Source: Streptomyces phaeolivaceus (GTDB taxonomy: Bacteria > Actinomycetota > Actinomycetes > Streptomycetales > Streptomycetaceae). From it: a stretch of 64,000 bases of DNA. A program made the position numbers and the translations under genes. How positions within the stretch are numbered: position 1 is the stretch's first letter; every line of letters begins with the position of its first letter. Location: positions 2,852,001-2,916,000 of the forward strand of contig NZ_CP045096.1 of the NCBI RefSeq assembly GCF_009184865.1, given 5' to 3'. This document shows positions 16,740 through 25,881 of this stretch, in pieces. A model generated the notes under the pieces. It was not told the DNA's origin and did no database searches. It saw nothing but the letters and a program-made list of their open reading frames with translations.

Positions 16740-17372
16740 GTGCGTCGGCTCGCCAACGGCGTCATAGCCGGGGTCACCGTGGTCGCCCTCTGCTCCGGCG
16801 TGTGGCTGCTGCACAGCGGCACCACCTCACACGCGCCACCGCAGCCGTCGGCCGCGCAGGCCCACGTCCCGTCCGGACCGGCAAGTCCACCCGATGCGGC
16901 CGTCCCCTTGCCGCCCTCCCCTCCCGACCGCATCCGTATCCCCTCCATCCGTGTGGACGCGCCGCTGACGGGGCTCGGTCTCACGGCCGCCGGGAGTCTC
17001 GACGTCCCGCCCGCCGAGAAGGAGAATCTCGCGGGCTGGTACGAGGCCGGCACCACCCCGGGTGAGCGGGGCACCTCGATCGTCGCGGGGCATGTGGACA
17101 ACGCCGACGGGCCCGCCGTCTTCTTCCGGCTCGGCGCGCTGAAGCGGGGCGACACCGTCGAGGTGGACCGGCGGGACGGCGGCATCGCGGTGTTCACGGT
17201 GGACGCGGTGGAGGTGTACGACGCACGGGACTTCCCCGACGCGAAGGTGTACGGGGCGGCGGCCCGCCCGGAGTTGCGGGTCATCACCTGCGGCGGCGGA
17301 TATTCGAGGGCGACCGGCTACCAGGGGAACGTGGTCGTCTTCGCCCATCTCACGGGCAGCCGGGACAGCTGA
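16740..17372 (+). CDS. Class F sortase
   Basis: A 210-residue membrane-anchored sortase with an N-terminal helix (residues ~8-25), a Pro/Ser-rich spacer and the sortase barrel. The catalytic triad is visible as H118 (VAGHVDN), C184 (VITCGGG) and R190 (YSRATGYQGN). The spacing and the short IPSIRVDAPL entry to the domain are typical of actinobacterial class F enzymes. Sortases cut a sorting signal and attach the protein to the wall or to another acceptor; class F targets are poorly known. GTG start with GGAGG about eight bases upstream. The gene at 16007 is the natural candidate partner. Confidence 0.92.
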   Translation: MRRLANGVIAGVTVVALCSGVWLLHSGTTSHAPPQPSAAQAHVPSGPASPPDAAVPLPPSPPDRIRIPSIRVDAPLTGLGLTAAGSLDVPPAEKENLAGWYEAGTTPGERGTSIVAGHVDNADGPAVFFRLGALKRGDTVEVDRRDGGIAVFTVDAVEVYDARDFPDAKVYGAAARPELRVITCGGGYSRATGYQGNVVVFAHLTGSRDS

Positions 17373-17381
17373 TCCCCGCCC

Positions 17382-18170
17382 TCACGCCACCCACTGCTCG
17401 TACCCCATCTTCGCCACCAGCGTGAACACCACCGTCAGCAGGACGACGCGGACGAAGCCGCTGCCCTTCTTGAGGGCGGTGCGGGCGCCCACCGTGCCGC
17501 CGACCAGGTTGAAGACCGCCATCAGGGCCGCCAGCTGCCAGTAGACCGTGCCCTTCCAGGCGAAGGTCGCGAGGGCGCCCGCGTTCGTGCAGCAGTTGAC
17601 GATCTTGGCGGTGGCGGAGGCGGTGACCAGGTCGAGATGGAGGACGGCGGTCAGGGCGAGGACCAGGAACGTACCGGTGCCGGGGCCGACGAGTCCGTCG
17701 TAGAAGCCGATGCCGACGCCCGCGAGGCCGATCGCGGCGAGGACGCGGCGCGCGGAGACCGGGCCGGTCGCGGGGGCCGTCGTGCCGAAGGAGGGGCGCA
17801 GGATCACGAAGGCGCCCACCGCGAGGAGGACGACCATGACCACCGGCTTCAGGACCTCGGTGCTCATGCCGGCGGCCACGAACGCGCCGGCCGTCGAGCC
17901 CGCGAGCGCCGCCAGACCGATCCGTACGGCGATCTTCACGTCGACGGGTGTGCGGCGGGCGTACGTCACCGCCGCGCCCGTGGTGCCGACGATGGCGACC
18001 GCCTTGTTGGTGCCGAGCGCGTACTGCGCGGCCGAGGCGCCGTTCGGCAGGCCCAGCAGCAGAGTGGGGAGGAGCAGGAGCCCGCCACCGCCGACCACGG
18101 CGTCGATCCAGCCGGCCGCGAGGGCGGCGAGGCAGAGGACTACGACCATGGTCAGCGATATGTCGGGCAT
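17382..18170 (-). CDS. TauE/SafE-family (TSUP) membrane transporter
   Basis: A 262-residue integral membrane protein with about eight helices and the TSUP hallmarks GWIDAVVGGGGLLLLPTLL in the first repeat and GFYDGLVGPGTGTFLV in the second. Family members export sulfite, sulfoacetate or related organosulfur anions. It lies immediately upstream of, and divergent from, the nitrite reductase operon, but I see no sulfur genes nearby, so the substrate is open. Convergent with the sortase gene (9-base gap). Confidence 0.9.
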   Translation of the reverse strand: MPDISLTMVVVLCLAALAAGWIDAVVGGGGLLLLPTLLLGLPNGASAAQYALGTNKAVAIVGTTGAAVTYARRTPVDVKIAVRIGLAALAGSTAGAFVAAGMSTEVLKPVVMVVLLAVGAFVILRPSFGTTAPATGPVSARRVLAAIGLAGVGIGFYDGLVGPGTGTFLVLALTAVLHLDLVTASATAKIVNCCTNAGALATFAWKGTVYWQLAALMAVFNLVGGTVGARTALKKGSGFVRVVLLTVVFTLVAKMGYEQWVA

Positions 18171-18359
18171 GATCGCGACCCTATGCGCCGGGATGGGTGT
18201 GCTGTCCATCGACCTGAGGATCTTCTGAGGTTCGGCGCCGAGGGCTCGCCCGCCCTCCCGTATACGCCCGCATGACCGCCGTATCACCAGGTCAGCAGGG
18301 TGATCCCGGCCGTCCTCACACGCCACCCGGCCGTGGTGGAAACCCCTCACACTCCGCTC

Positions 18360-18427
18360 GGGTCCACGGGGAGGGCAGCGTTCCTCGTGGGAAACAGACG
18401 TGATGCGGTCGGGTAACACCGGCACCG
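18360..18427 (+). promoter_or_regulatory. GlnR-like regulatory module of the nir operon
   Basis: GGTCCACGGGGAGG (18360-18373), GAAAC (18390-18394) and GTAAC (18412-18416). Offsets from the 14-mer are 30 and 52 bases, exactly as in the module at 5369. The start codon is 81 bases from the 14-mer here and 80 there. The last bases before both start codons are also alike (CGCACGCTNAGNGGNATG). Confidence 0.6.
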
Positions 18428-18440
18428 CACGCTCAGGGGC

Positions 18441-19682
18441 ATGACCTCGAACGAGCGTGTGGTGGTGATCGGCTCCGGCCTCGCGGGCGTACGTCTCGCC
18501 CGGCGGCTCGGAGAGCTGGGCATGCCCGCCACGCTGGTGGGCGAGGAGGAGCACACACCGTACAACCGGGTGCTGCTCGCCGAGGTTCTCGCCGGGCGGT
18601 ACGCGCCCGAGGTCATCGCCCTGCCCACCCCGGCCTCGCTGACGCGCGGCCGGGTGGTCCGTATCGACCGCGAGATGCGAGCCGTACATCTCGCGGACGG
18701 TACGGAGATCGCGTACGACCGGCTGGTCCTCGCGACCGGCTCGAACCCGGTGCTGCCTCCGCTGCGCGGCCTCTGGGACCCGGAGCGGCACGAGTTCCCC
18801 GACGGGGTGCACGCCTTCCGGACCATGGACGACTGCCTGGGGCTGTCCAAGGCCGTACGGCCGGGGGTGCGGGCCGTCGTCATCGGCGGCGGGCTCCTCG
18901 GGGTCTCCGCCGCCCGCGCGCTCGCCCTGCGCGGCGCCCAGGTCGTCCTCGCCCAGCAGGGCGAACGGCTGATGGAACGTCAACTCGACCCGGCCGCCTC
19001 GAAGTTGGTCCGCCGGCATCTCGGCGACCTCGGCGTCGAGGTGCACACCGAGACCCGGGTACGGGCGGTGCGCAGCGTCGGCGGGACCGTGCGGTCGGTG
19101 TCGATGGCGGACGGGTACGCGCTCGACGCGGATCTGGTCGTCATCGCCTGCGGGGTCCACCCCCGGGTGGGTCTCGCCCAGGAGGCGGGACTGTCCGTGC
19201 ACAAGGGCGTCATCGTCGACGAGGAGCTGCGCACCTCCGACCCGCGTATCCACGCCATCGGCGACTGCGCCCAGTTCGAGGGCACGGTGTACGGGCTCGC
19301 CACCCCGGCGCTCGAACAGGCCGATGTCCTGGCGGAGTTGCTCGCGGGGGACGTCAACTCCCGTTACAGCGGCACCCGCGCGCTGACCCGGCTGACGCTC
19401 GCCGGGCCGGGCCTCGCCGATCTGCCCGGGGCGGGCTTTCTCGATCTCGCCGCGTTCGGCGAGACCGAGCCGCTGCCCGGTGACGACGTCGTCCAACTGA
19501 CCGACGCCACCCGCGGCACCTACCGCAAGGTCGTCGTCCGCGACGACCGGCTGGTCGGCGGGGTGCTCGTCGGCGAACTCGGCACCGTGGGCGCGCTCGC
19601 CCGCGCCTGGGAGGGAGCGGAGCCGCTCCCCTCGGACGGCGCTCCCCTGCTCCACCTGCTCACCAACGATGGAGGCTCCTGA
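18441..19682 (+). CDS. NAD(P)/FAD-dependent oxidoreductase of the nitrite reductase operon
   Basis: The 413-residue protein resembles the N-terminal diaphorase half of NirB and rubredoxin reductases. It has an FAD motif (VVVIGSGLAGVRLARRL), an NAD(P) motif (AVVIGGGLLGVSAARAL) and the second FAD motif (IHAIGDCAQFEG). It lacks the Fe-S and siroheme domains, so it can only be an electron-transfer component. Its stop is directly followed by the nirB ATG. Possible roles are feeding electrons to the nitrate reductase, which lacks a reductase subunit in this window, or to NirB. I favour the first because NirB already has its own diaphorase domain. Confidence 0.88.
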   Translation: MTSNERVVVIGSGLAGVRLARRLGELGMPATLVGEEEHTPYNRVLLAEVLAGRYAPEVIALPTPASLTRGRVVRIDREMRAVHLADGTEIAYDRLVLATGSNPVLPPLRGLWDPERHEFPDGVHAFRTMDDCLGLSKAVRPGVRAVVIGGGLLGVSAARALALRGAQVVLAQQGERLMERQLDPAASKLVRRHLGDLGVEVHTETRVRAVRSVGGTVRSVSMADGYALDADLVVIACGVHPRVGLAQEAGLSVHKGVIVDEELRTSDPRIHAIGDCAQFEGTVYGLATPALEQADVLAELLAGDVNSRYSGTRALTRLTLAGPGLADLPGAGFLDLAAFGETEPLPGDDVVQLTDATRGTYRKVVVRDDRLVGGVLVGELGTVGALARAWEGAEPLPSDGAPLLHLLTNDGGS

Positions 19683-22307
19683 ATGTCCGCCACCCTGGGG
19701 GCCACCCCCACGATCGTGCTCGTCGGCCACGGCATGGTCGGCCAGCGCTTCCTCGAAGCGCTCGCCGAGCGCGGCCTGACCGCCACGCACCGCGTGGTCG
19801 TGCTGTGCGAGGAGCCGCGCCCGGCGTACGACCGCGTGGCGCTGACCTCGTACTTCGCGGGCAAGACGCCCGAGGACCTGTCGATGACCGACATGGAGTT
19901 CATCGAGACGCACGGCATCGAGCTGTTCGTCGGCGACCCGGCCGAGACGGTCGACCGCGAGGCGAAGAAGGTCACCGCGCGCTCCGGGCAGGTCTTCGAG
20001 TACGACGTCCTCGTCCTCGCCACCGGCTCGTTCCCCTTCGTGCCGCCGGTCCCGAACAAGGACGCCGCCGGCTGCTTCGTCTACCGCACGATCGAGGACC
20101 TGCTCGCGATCGAGGAGTACGCGAAGACGGCCGAGACCGGTGCCGTGGTCGGCGGCGGTCTGCTCGGACTCGAGGCGGCCGGTGCGCTGAAGGGGCTCGG
20201 ACTCACCTCGCACATCGTGGAGTTCGCGCCCCGGCTGATGCCCGTGCAGGTGGACGACGGCGGTGGCGCCGCTCTGCTGCGCACCATCCAGGACATGGGT
20301 CTGAGCGTGCACACGGGTGTGGGCACGCAGGAGATCGTCGTCGACGAGTCCGGTGCCGTCACCGGGATGAAGCTGTCCGACGGCAGTGAACTCGCCACCG
20401 ACCTGGTCGTGTTCAGCGCCGGCGTCCGCCCCCGCGACCAGTTGGCCCGCGACTGCGGTCTCACGGTCGGCGAGCGCGGCGGCATCAGCGTGGACGAGCA
20501 GTGCCGGACCGTCTCCGACCCGCAGGTCTTCGCGATCGGCGAGTGCGCGCTCGCCGCCGACGGCCGGGTGTACGGCCTGGTGGCCCCCGGCTACGAGCAG
20601 GCCGAGACGGCCGCCGCGACGATCGCCGCCGACGAGGCCTCGTTCACCGGCGCCGACATGTCGACGAAGCTGAAGCTGCTCGGCGTGGACGTCGCCTCCT
20701 TCGGTGACGCGCACGGCGCGACCGCCGACTGCCTGGACGTCGTGTACTCCGACTCCCGCTCGGGTGTCTACAAGAAGCTGGTCATCGGCCGCGACGGCGA
20801 ACTGCTCGGCGGCATCCTGGTCGGCGACGCGGAGGCGTACGGCACGCTGAAGGCGTTCACCGGCTCCGTCCCGCCCGTCTCCCCCGAGTCCCTGGTCCTC
20901 CCCGCCGGTTCCGGCGGCGGCGCCCAGCTCGGCCCGTCCGCGCTGCCGGACGACGCGATCATCTGCTCCTGCCACAACGTGTCCAAGGGCGCGATCCGCG
21001 GCGCGGTGACGGAGCACTCCTGCACCACCGTGCCGGAGGTCAAGAAGTGCACCAAGGCCGGTACGGGCTGCGGGAGTTGCGTCAAGGTCCTGGGTCAGCT
21101 GGTCACGGCCGAGCTGGAGGCCGGCGGTGTGGTCGTCGACAAGGGCCTGTGCGGCTGCTTCGGACAGACCCGCGAGGAGCTGTACGAGATCGTCCTCGCC
21201 CTGCGCATCAACACCTACCAGGACCTGCTGGACCGGTACGGCCGTGACGGGGCCAAGGGCGGCGACGGCTGCGAGATCTGCAAGCCGGCGGTCGGTTCGA
21301 TCATCGCCTCCCTCGCCCCGACCATCGGCGCGAGCGGCTATGTCCTGGAGGGCGAGCAGGCGGCCCTCCAGGACAGCAACGACCACTTCCTCGCCAACCT
21401 CCAGAAGAACGGCTCGTACTCCGTCGTCCCGCGCATCCCCGGCGGTGAGATCACCCCCGAGGGCCTGATCGTGATCGGTGAGATCGCCCGCGACTTCGGT
21501 CTCTACACAAAGATCACCGGCGGCCAGCGGATCGACATGTTCGGTGCACGCGTCGAGCAACTCCCCCTGATCTGGGCGAGGTTGGTGGACGCGGGCTTCG
21601 AGTCGGGCCACGCCTACGGCAAGTCGCTGCGGACCGTGAAGTCCTGTGTCGGGCAGACCTGGTGCCGCTACGGCGTCCAGGACTCGGTCCGTATGGCGAT
21701 CGACCTGGAGCTGCGCTACCGGGGGCTCAGGTCCCCGCACAAGCTGAAGTCGGCGGTCTCCGGCTGCGCCCGCGAGTGCGCCGAGGCCCAGTCGAAGGAC
21801 TTCGGCATCATCGCGACGTCGAACGGCTGGAACCTCTACGTCGGCGGCAACGGCGGCGCCACCCCGCGCCACGCGGACCTCCTGGCCCAGGATCTCGACG
21901 ACGCCGGGCTGATCAAGCTGATCGACCGCTTCCTGATGTTCTACATCCGTACGGCGGACCGCCTGGAGCGCACGTCCACCTGGCTGGAGCGGATCCCCGG
22001 CGGCCTGGACCACGTCCGGGACGTGGTCGTGGAGGACTCCCTCGGTATCTGCGAGGAGCTGGAGTCCCTGATGACGGACCATGTCTCCCACTACGCCGAC
22101 GAGTGGGCCTCCACCATCAACGACCCGGAGAAGCTCGCCCGGTTCGTGTCCTTCGTGAACGCCCCCGACACCCCGGACCCGGTCGTCGGATTCGTCCCCG
22201 AGCGCGACCAGATCAAGCCCGACCTGCCGCTGCTGTCGATCGGTCTGCGGCCCACCGCACATGCCTCCGCAGCCGAAGAAGTCCTGGAAGGAAGCGCCCA
22301 GCGATGA
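19683..22307 (+). CDS. nirB: Nitrite reductase [NAD(P)H] large subunit
   Basis: An 874-residue enzyme that reduces nitrite to ammonium with NAD(P)H. Domains in order: FAD/NAD(P) diaphorase (1-~400; IVLVGHGMVGQ, VVGGGLLGLEAAGAL), a BFD-like [2Fe-2S] region with two cysteine clusters (~420-530; ICSCHN, GTGCGSC, then CGCFG and CEICKP), and the ferredoxin-like plus siroheme/[4Fe-4S] domains (~560-800). The siroheme-cluster ligands are visible as CVGQTWC and CARECAE. Full length for the family. It abuts the oxidoreductase gene upstream and overlaps nirD by four bases. Siroheme may be completed by the chelatase at 2810-3670. Confidence 0.96.
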   Translation: MSATLGATPTIVLVGHGMVGQRFLEALAERGLTATHRVVVLCEEPRPAYDRVALTSYFAGKTPEDLSMTDMEFIETHGIELFVGDPAETVDREAKKVTARSGQVFEYDVLVLATGSFPFVPPVPNKDAAGCFVYRTIEDLLAIEEYAKTAETGAVVGGGLLGLEAAGALKGLGLTSHIVEFAPRLMPVQVDDGGGAALLRTIQDMGLSVHTGVGTQEIVVDESGAVTGMKLSDGSELATDLVVFSAGVRPRDQLARDCGLTVGERGGISVDEQCRTVSDPQVFAIGECALAADGRVYGLVAPGYEQAETAAATIAADEASFTGADMSTKLKLLGVDVASFGDAHGATADCLDVVYSDSRSGVYKKLVIGRDGELLGGILVGDAEAYGTLKAFTGSVPPVSPESLVLPAGSGGGAQLGPSALPDDAIICSCHNVSKGAIRGAVTEHSCTTVPEVKKCTKAGTGCGSCVKVLGQLVTAELEAGGVVVDKGLCGCFGQTREELYEIVLALRINTYQDLLDRYGRDGAKGGDGCEICKPAVGSIIASLAPTIGASGYVLEGEQAALQDSNDHFLANLQKNGSYSVVPRIPGGEITPEGLIVIGEIARDFGLYTKITGGQRIDMFGARVEQLPLIWARLVDAGFESGHAYGKSLRTVKSCVGQTWCRYGVQDSVRMAIDLELRYRGLRSPHKLKSAVSGCARECAEAQSKDFGIIATSNGWNLYVGGNGGATPRHADLLAQDLDDAGLIKLIDRFLMFYIRTADRLERTSTWLERIPGGLDHVRDVVVEDSLGICEELESLMTDHVSHYADEWASTINDPEKLARFVSFVNAPDTPDPVVGFVPERDQIKPDLPLLSIGLRPTAHASAAEEVLEGSAQR

Positions 22308-22654
22308 CCCTCGCTCCCGAGAAGACCGATGTGAAGGTCCAACTGCGGCTGGCGGACGGCTGGTTCACGGTCTGCGACCTGACCCTGCTGACCCCCGGTC
22401 GCGGCGTGGCCGCCCTCCTGCCCGACGGCGAGCAGGCCGCGCTGTTCCTCGACCGCGCGGGCAAGCTGTACGCCATCGACAACCGCGACCCCTTCGGCGG
22501 CGCCGCCGTCCTCTCCCGCGGCCTCACCGGCAGCCACCAGGGCCGCCCCTTCGTCGCCTCCCCGCTGCTGAAGCAGCGCTTCGACCTGGAGAGCGGGCAG
22601 TGCCTGGACGACGAGACGGTACGGATCACGGCGTACGAGGTGCGGGCGGCGTAG
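22304..22654 (+). CDS. nirD: Nitrite reductase [NAD(P)H] small subunit
   Basis: A 116-residue protein with a Rieske-like fold that forms the heterodimeric assimilatory nitrite reductase with NirB. The [2Fe-2S] Cys/His ligands of true Rieske proteins are absent, as is usual for NirD. The sequence includes GEQAALFLDRAGKLYAIDNR and ends RITAYEVRAA. The ATG overlaps the nirB stop (ATGA), indicating translational coupling. It ends the operon. Confidence 0.93.
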   Translation: MTLAPEKTDVKVQLRLADGWFTVCDLTLLTPGRGVAALLPDGEQAALFLDRAGKLYAIDNRDPFGGAAVLSRGLTGSHQGRPFVASPLLKQRFDLESGQCLDDETVRITAYEVRAA

Positions 22655-22663
22655 CCCCACGCG

Positions 22664-23596
22664 TCACGCCTTCAGCTCAGAGCACCTGACCCCGGTCAGG
22701 TGCTCTGAGGCGGTCCAAAGGCGTTCGCCCGCCTCGTCGTTGAGGGTCCAGGGGGCTCGGGGGGACGGTTTCGGGGCGCCGCGCCACATCGCGAACGACG
22801 GGCCGATGAAGGAGTCGGGTCGCACGGCGGGGGCGGTCGCCGCGTACAGCGTGGGCAGGGCGCCTCCCTCGGCGGACTGGGCGAAGACGCTGTTGCCGAC
22901 GCGCATGAAACGTTCGACGCCCTTGCGGCCCTCGGCGGTGGGGCCGGCCGTCTGGAGGTTGGTCGCCGCGTACCCGGGGTGCGCGGCGGCGGCGACGACC
23001 TCCGAGCCGTTCGCCGCCAGCCGCCGGGCCAGCTCGTGGGTGAACAGCAGATTGGCGGTCTTGGAGCGGCCGTAGGCGAGCCAACGCCCGTACTTCCGCT
23101 CGCTGTCGAGGTCGTCGATGTCGATGTTCGCCCGCAGGTGCATCCCGCTGGAGACGGTCACGACCCGGGCGCCGGGGGTGGCGAGGAGCAGCGGCAGAAG
23201 CAGGCCGGTGAGCGCGAAGTGGCCGAGATGGTTGATCCCGAACTGCGTCTCGAAGCCATCGGCGGTGCGGCCCTCGGCCACGGCCATCACGCCCGCGTTG
23301 TTGACCAGCAGGCCCAACCGGTCGCTCGCGCGGGCGTATGTCTGCGCGAAGTCCCGTACGGAGCCGAGGTCTCCGAGGTCGAGCCGGATCAACTCGACGC
23401 TGCCGTCCGGGACTTCGGAACTCATCCGCTCCAGCGCGGCGGCGCCCCGCTCCTCGCTGCGGCAGGCGAGGACGACGTGGGCGCCGCGGCGGGCGAGTTC
23501 GCGGGCGGTGACGTATCCGATGCCACTGTTGGCGCCGGTGACGATCGCGGTGCGGCCGTGTTGGTCGGGGATGTCGGCCACGGTCCAACTGGTCAT
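22664..23596 (-). CDS. Short-chain dehydrogenase/reductase (retinol dehydrogenase-like)
   Basis: A 310-residue classical SDR with the cofactor motif TGANSGIGYVTA near residue 20, NNAGVM at ~95, catalytic Ser in VVTVSSGMH and the YxxxK motif as YGRSKTAN. Its length and the conserved middle resemble the oxidoreductases annotated as protochlorophyllide or retinol dehydrogenase-like. The substrate is unknown. It is convergent with nirD (nine-base gap). Upstream lies repeat copy 4 with its hairpin. Confidence 0.9.
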   Translation of the reverse strand: MTSWTVADIPDQHGRTAIVTGANSGIGYVTARELARRGAHVVLACRSEERGAAALERMSSEVPDGSVELIRLDLGDLGSVRDFAQTYARASDRLGLLVNNAGVMAVAEGRTADGFETQFGINHLGHFALTGLLLPLLLATPGARVVTVSSGMHLRANIDIDDLDSERKYGRWLAYGRSKTANLLFTHELARRLAANGSEVVAAAAHPGYAATNLQTAGPTAEGRKGVERFMRVGNSVFAQSAEGGALPTLYAATAPAVRPDSFIGPSFAMWRGAPKPSPRAPWTLNDEAGERLWTASEHLTGVRCSELKA

Positions 23597-23684
23597 GACG
23601 CCACCTTCCCGAGGTGTTCCTGTGCCGTTCTCCAGCGTAGACCGGTGGGGGGTGTTGCGGGAGGTGTGTCGGGTGCGGGTCGGT

Positions 23685-23712
23685 GGGGCTTCTCGGGCAG
23701 TTCCCCGCGCCC
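23685..23712. repeat. Dispersed intergenic repeat, copy 4
   Basis: GGGCAGTTCCCCGCGCCCC, one base off the core, in the same orientation as copy 2 and likewise followed by a TGAAAAG hairpin. Confidence 0.8.
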
Positions 23713-23713
23713 C

Positions 23714-23745
23714 TGAAAAGCAGGTGCTTCGCCCCCTGCTTTTCA
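23714..23745. terminator. Perfect hairpin in the SulP-SDR interval
   Basis: TGAAAAGCAGG and CCTGCTTTTCA form an 11-bp stem around a 10-base loop. Located downstream of the SulP gene and upstream of the SDR gene, both on the minus strand. Confidence 0.55.
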
Positions 23746-23802
23746 TCCCGCCCGACCCGTCGCCTTCAGGCCCGCGGGCCATGGTCTTCCAGGCCCGCAG
23801 GG

Positions 23803-23893
23803 CCTGGTCTTTCAGGAGCGCGGGGCCTGGTCTTTCAGGAGCGCGGGGCCTGGTCTTTCAGGAGCGCGGGGCCTGGTCTTTCAGGGGCGCGGG
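23803..23893. repeat. 23-base tandem repeat, four copies
   Basis: Units beginning CCTGGTCTTTCAG start at 23803, 23826, 23849 and 23872, an exact 23-base period. The last copy runs into repeat copy 5 and into the 3' end of the SulP gene. Confidence 0.85.
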
Positions 23894-25881
23894 GTACTGC
23901 GCGAGAAGCCCCACTCGTCCGCGGACGGCATCGGACGGGTGTCGAGGTAGAACCACTCGGCCGTTGGCCCGGGGCCGGACGGCATCGGGCCGGTGCCCCC
24001 GACCGCCGCCGTCCCGATCGTCGCGTAGTCCCACACCTCGGCCGACGCCGACGCCGACGCCGGCTCGGACACCGGCTCCGACACCTCCGTCTGCTCAGCC
24101 CGCGCAGGCGACTTCGTGAGGTCCGGCATCAACAACTCCACCCGCAGCCCGGCCCCCCGCTGCTGCGCCACGAACTCCTCCACCTGGTTGCGGCAGGCGT
24201 GGTCGAGGTGGGTGACACCGAGCAGGTCGAGACGGATGCGCGGCTTGCCGGAGGCCGCCGCGTTCTCCAGCGCGTCGATCAGCTTCGGCAGCCGCAGGAA
24301 CGTCGCGTTTCCGGCCATGACGACCTTCGCCGTGTCGTCCTCGATGTGCTGCCGAATGACGGTCTGCGACATCCGCAGCGCGGCCAGCACGACGCCCGCC
24401 GCCAGCCCGAACAGCACCCCTTCGAGCAGCGCGGTCGCCGTGATGACCAGGGTCGTCAGCGTCATCACCGCGAACTCGCCCCGGTCCTGTCGCCACATCT
24501 TCGGGAACTCGTCCGGCGCGAAGAGTTTCCACCCGCTGTGCACGAGGACACCCGCGAGCACCGAGATCGGGATCAGCGCCAGCACCTGCGGCAGCAGCAG
24601 CGCGAAGGCGAGCAGCCAGAGACCGTGCAGGGTGCGGGAGAGGCGGGTCTTGGCCCCGGCCTGCACGTTCGCCGAGCTGCGCGCGACGACGGCGGTGATG
24701 GGCAGCGCGCCGAGGAGACCGGCGATCGTGTTGCCCGCGCCCTGGGCGATCAGTTCGGTGTTGTAGCGGGTGCGCGGGCCGTTGTGCATCCGGTCCACGG
24801 CGGCGGCGGTGAACAGGCTCTCCGCCGAGGCGATGACCGTGAAGGTGAGGATCGCCGTGATGATCCCCGCGCTGGCCAGCCCGGACAACTGCCCCGGCCC
24901 CGGTACGTCCACGGACGCCAGCAGATTGCCGACCTGGAGCGTCTTCACCTCGACGCCCGGCAGCGCGGCGACCGCGATACCGATCCCGACGGCCACGAGC
25001 GCGGCCGGGACCTTCTTGACCGGCCCCGGCATCTGCTTCCACAGGAAGCTGAGCACGATCGTGACGATGCCGAGCCCGGCGGCGATGAGCGCCTGCGGGT
25101 TCGTCACGGTGTCGGCGAGCAGTCCGGGGACGCCCGCCATGTTCTCCAGCGGGGTGCCCGGCGCCTTGGAGTCGGACATCGGGTAGAGCTGGCTGAACAT
25201 CAGCGGCAGACCGATACCGGCCAGCATGCCCTGGACCACGGCGAGGGAGATCGCCTGGAACATCCGGCCGAGCTTCACCAGGCCCAGCACGATCTGGAGG
25301 ATGCCGGAGAACAGGACGATCACACCGAGCATCGCGACGCCGAACTCCATGACCGTCTCGGCGACGAGCGCCGCGAGACCGGCCGCCGGGCCGCTGACCT
25401 GGAGGGTGCTGCCACGCGCCGCGCCGACCACCAGGCCGCCGATCACCCCGGAGACGATGCCCAGTTCGGCCGGCACACCGGAGGCCACGGCCACGCCGAT
25501 ACAGAGCGGCAGCGCGACGAGGAAGACGACGAGGGAGGCGGTGATCTCGGTACCGAAGTCGATACGGCCACCGGGGGCGCCGGAGCGGGGGTCCTTGGAG
25601 TGGGGGGCCTTGGGGTGGGGGGCCTTGGAGTGGGGGGCCTTGGAGTCGGGGCCCTTGGAGTCGGGGCCCTTGGGGTGGGGGTCCTTGGAGTCGGGGGACG
25701 GGTCGGCCGGTTCCCCTTGCCTGGGCGCGAAGCCGGGGATGTCGGGGGCGTAACGGGGTGTGGCGTGGATGTGGCCGGGTGTGTCGGGAGCGTAGCGGGG
25801 TGCGTCGGGGACGTACCTGGGGCCGCCGCCGGGCCCGGCCGGGGTGCCTCCCGTGTGCCGTCGGCCGTGGGCGCCGCTCAT
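23881..25881 (-). CDS. SulP-family anion transporter, probable bicarbonate transporter
   Basis: The 666-residue protein has a SulP membrane domain (residues ~110-500, about 12-14 helices, with FTVIASAESLFTAAAVDRMH and NTIAGLLGALPITAVVARSS) and a C-terminal STAS domain (~520-600; LRLPKLIDALENA). The STAS domain is cytoplasmic. The first ~105 residues are disordered: repeated PRYAPD-type and SKGPDSKAPH-type units encoded by 15-24 base DNA repeats. The ATG overlaps the carbonic anhydrase stop by four bases. Such SulP-carbonic anhydrase pairs act in bicarbonate uptake in other bacteria, so I favour that over sulfate. The last ten residues derive from a dispersed repeat, so the original C-terminus has probably been replaced. 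Confidence 0.88.
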   Translation of the reverse strand: MSGAHGRRHTGGTPAGPGGGPRYVPDAPRYAPDTPGHIHATPRYAPDIPGFAPRQGEPADPSPDSKDPHPKGPDSKGPDSKAPHSKAPHPKAPHSKDPRSGAPGGRIDFGTEITASLVVFLVALPLCIGVAVASGVPAELGIVSGVIGGLVVGAARGSTLQVSGPAAGLAALVAETVMEFGVAMLGVIVLFSGILQIVLGLVKLGRMFQAISLAVVQGMLAGIGLPLMFSQLYPMSDSKAPGTPLENMAGVPGLLADTVTNPQALIAAGLGIVTIVLSFLWKQMPGPVKKVPAALVAVGIGIAVAALPGVEVKTLQVGNLLASVDVPGPGQLSGLASAGIITAILTFTVIASAESLFTAAAVDRMHNGPRTRYNTELIAQGAGNTIAGLLGALPITAVVARSSANVQAGAKTRLSRTLHGLWLLAFALLLPQVLALIPISVLAGVLVHSGWKLFAPDEFPKMWRQDRGEFAVMTLTTLVITATALLEGVLFGLAAGVVLAALRMSQTVIRQHIEDDTAKVVMAGNATFLRLPKLIDALENAAASGKPRIRLDLLGVTHLDHACRNQVEEFVAQQRGAGLRVELLMPDLTKSPARAEQTEVSEPVSEPASASASAEVWDYATIGTAAVGGTGPMPSGPGPTAEWFYLDTRPMPSADEWGFSRSTPRP
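23885..23912. repeat. Dispersed intergenic repeat, copy 5 (inverted, overlaps a CDS end)
   Basis: GGGGCGCGGGGTACTGCGC, reverse orientation. It lies inside the SulP reading frame and supplies its last ten codons. Confidence 0.8.

Noticed and set aside
17382..22262. A 1,626-codon open frame on the minus strand across the nir genes
   Set aside because: It is the antisense shadow of GC-rich genes; only its last part (17382-18170, TauE) has real family motifs.
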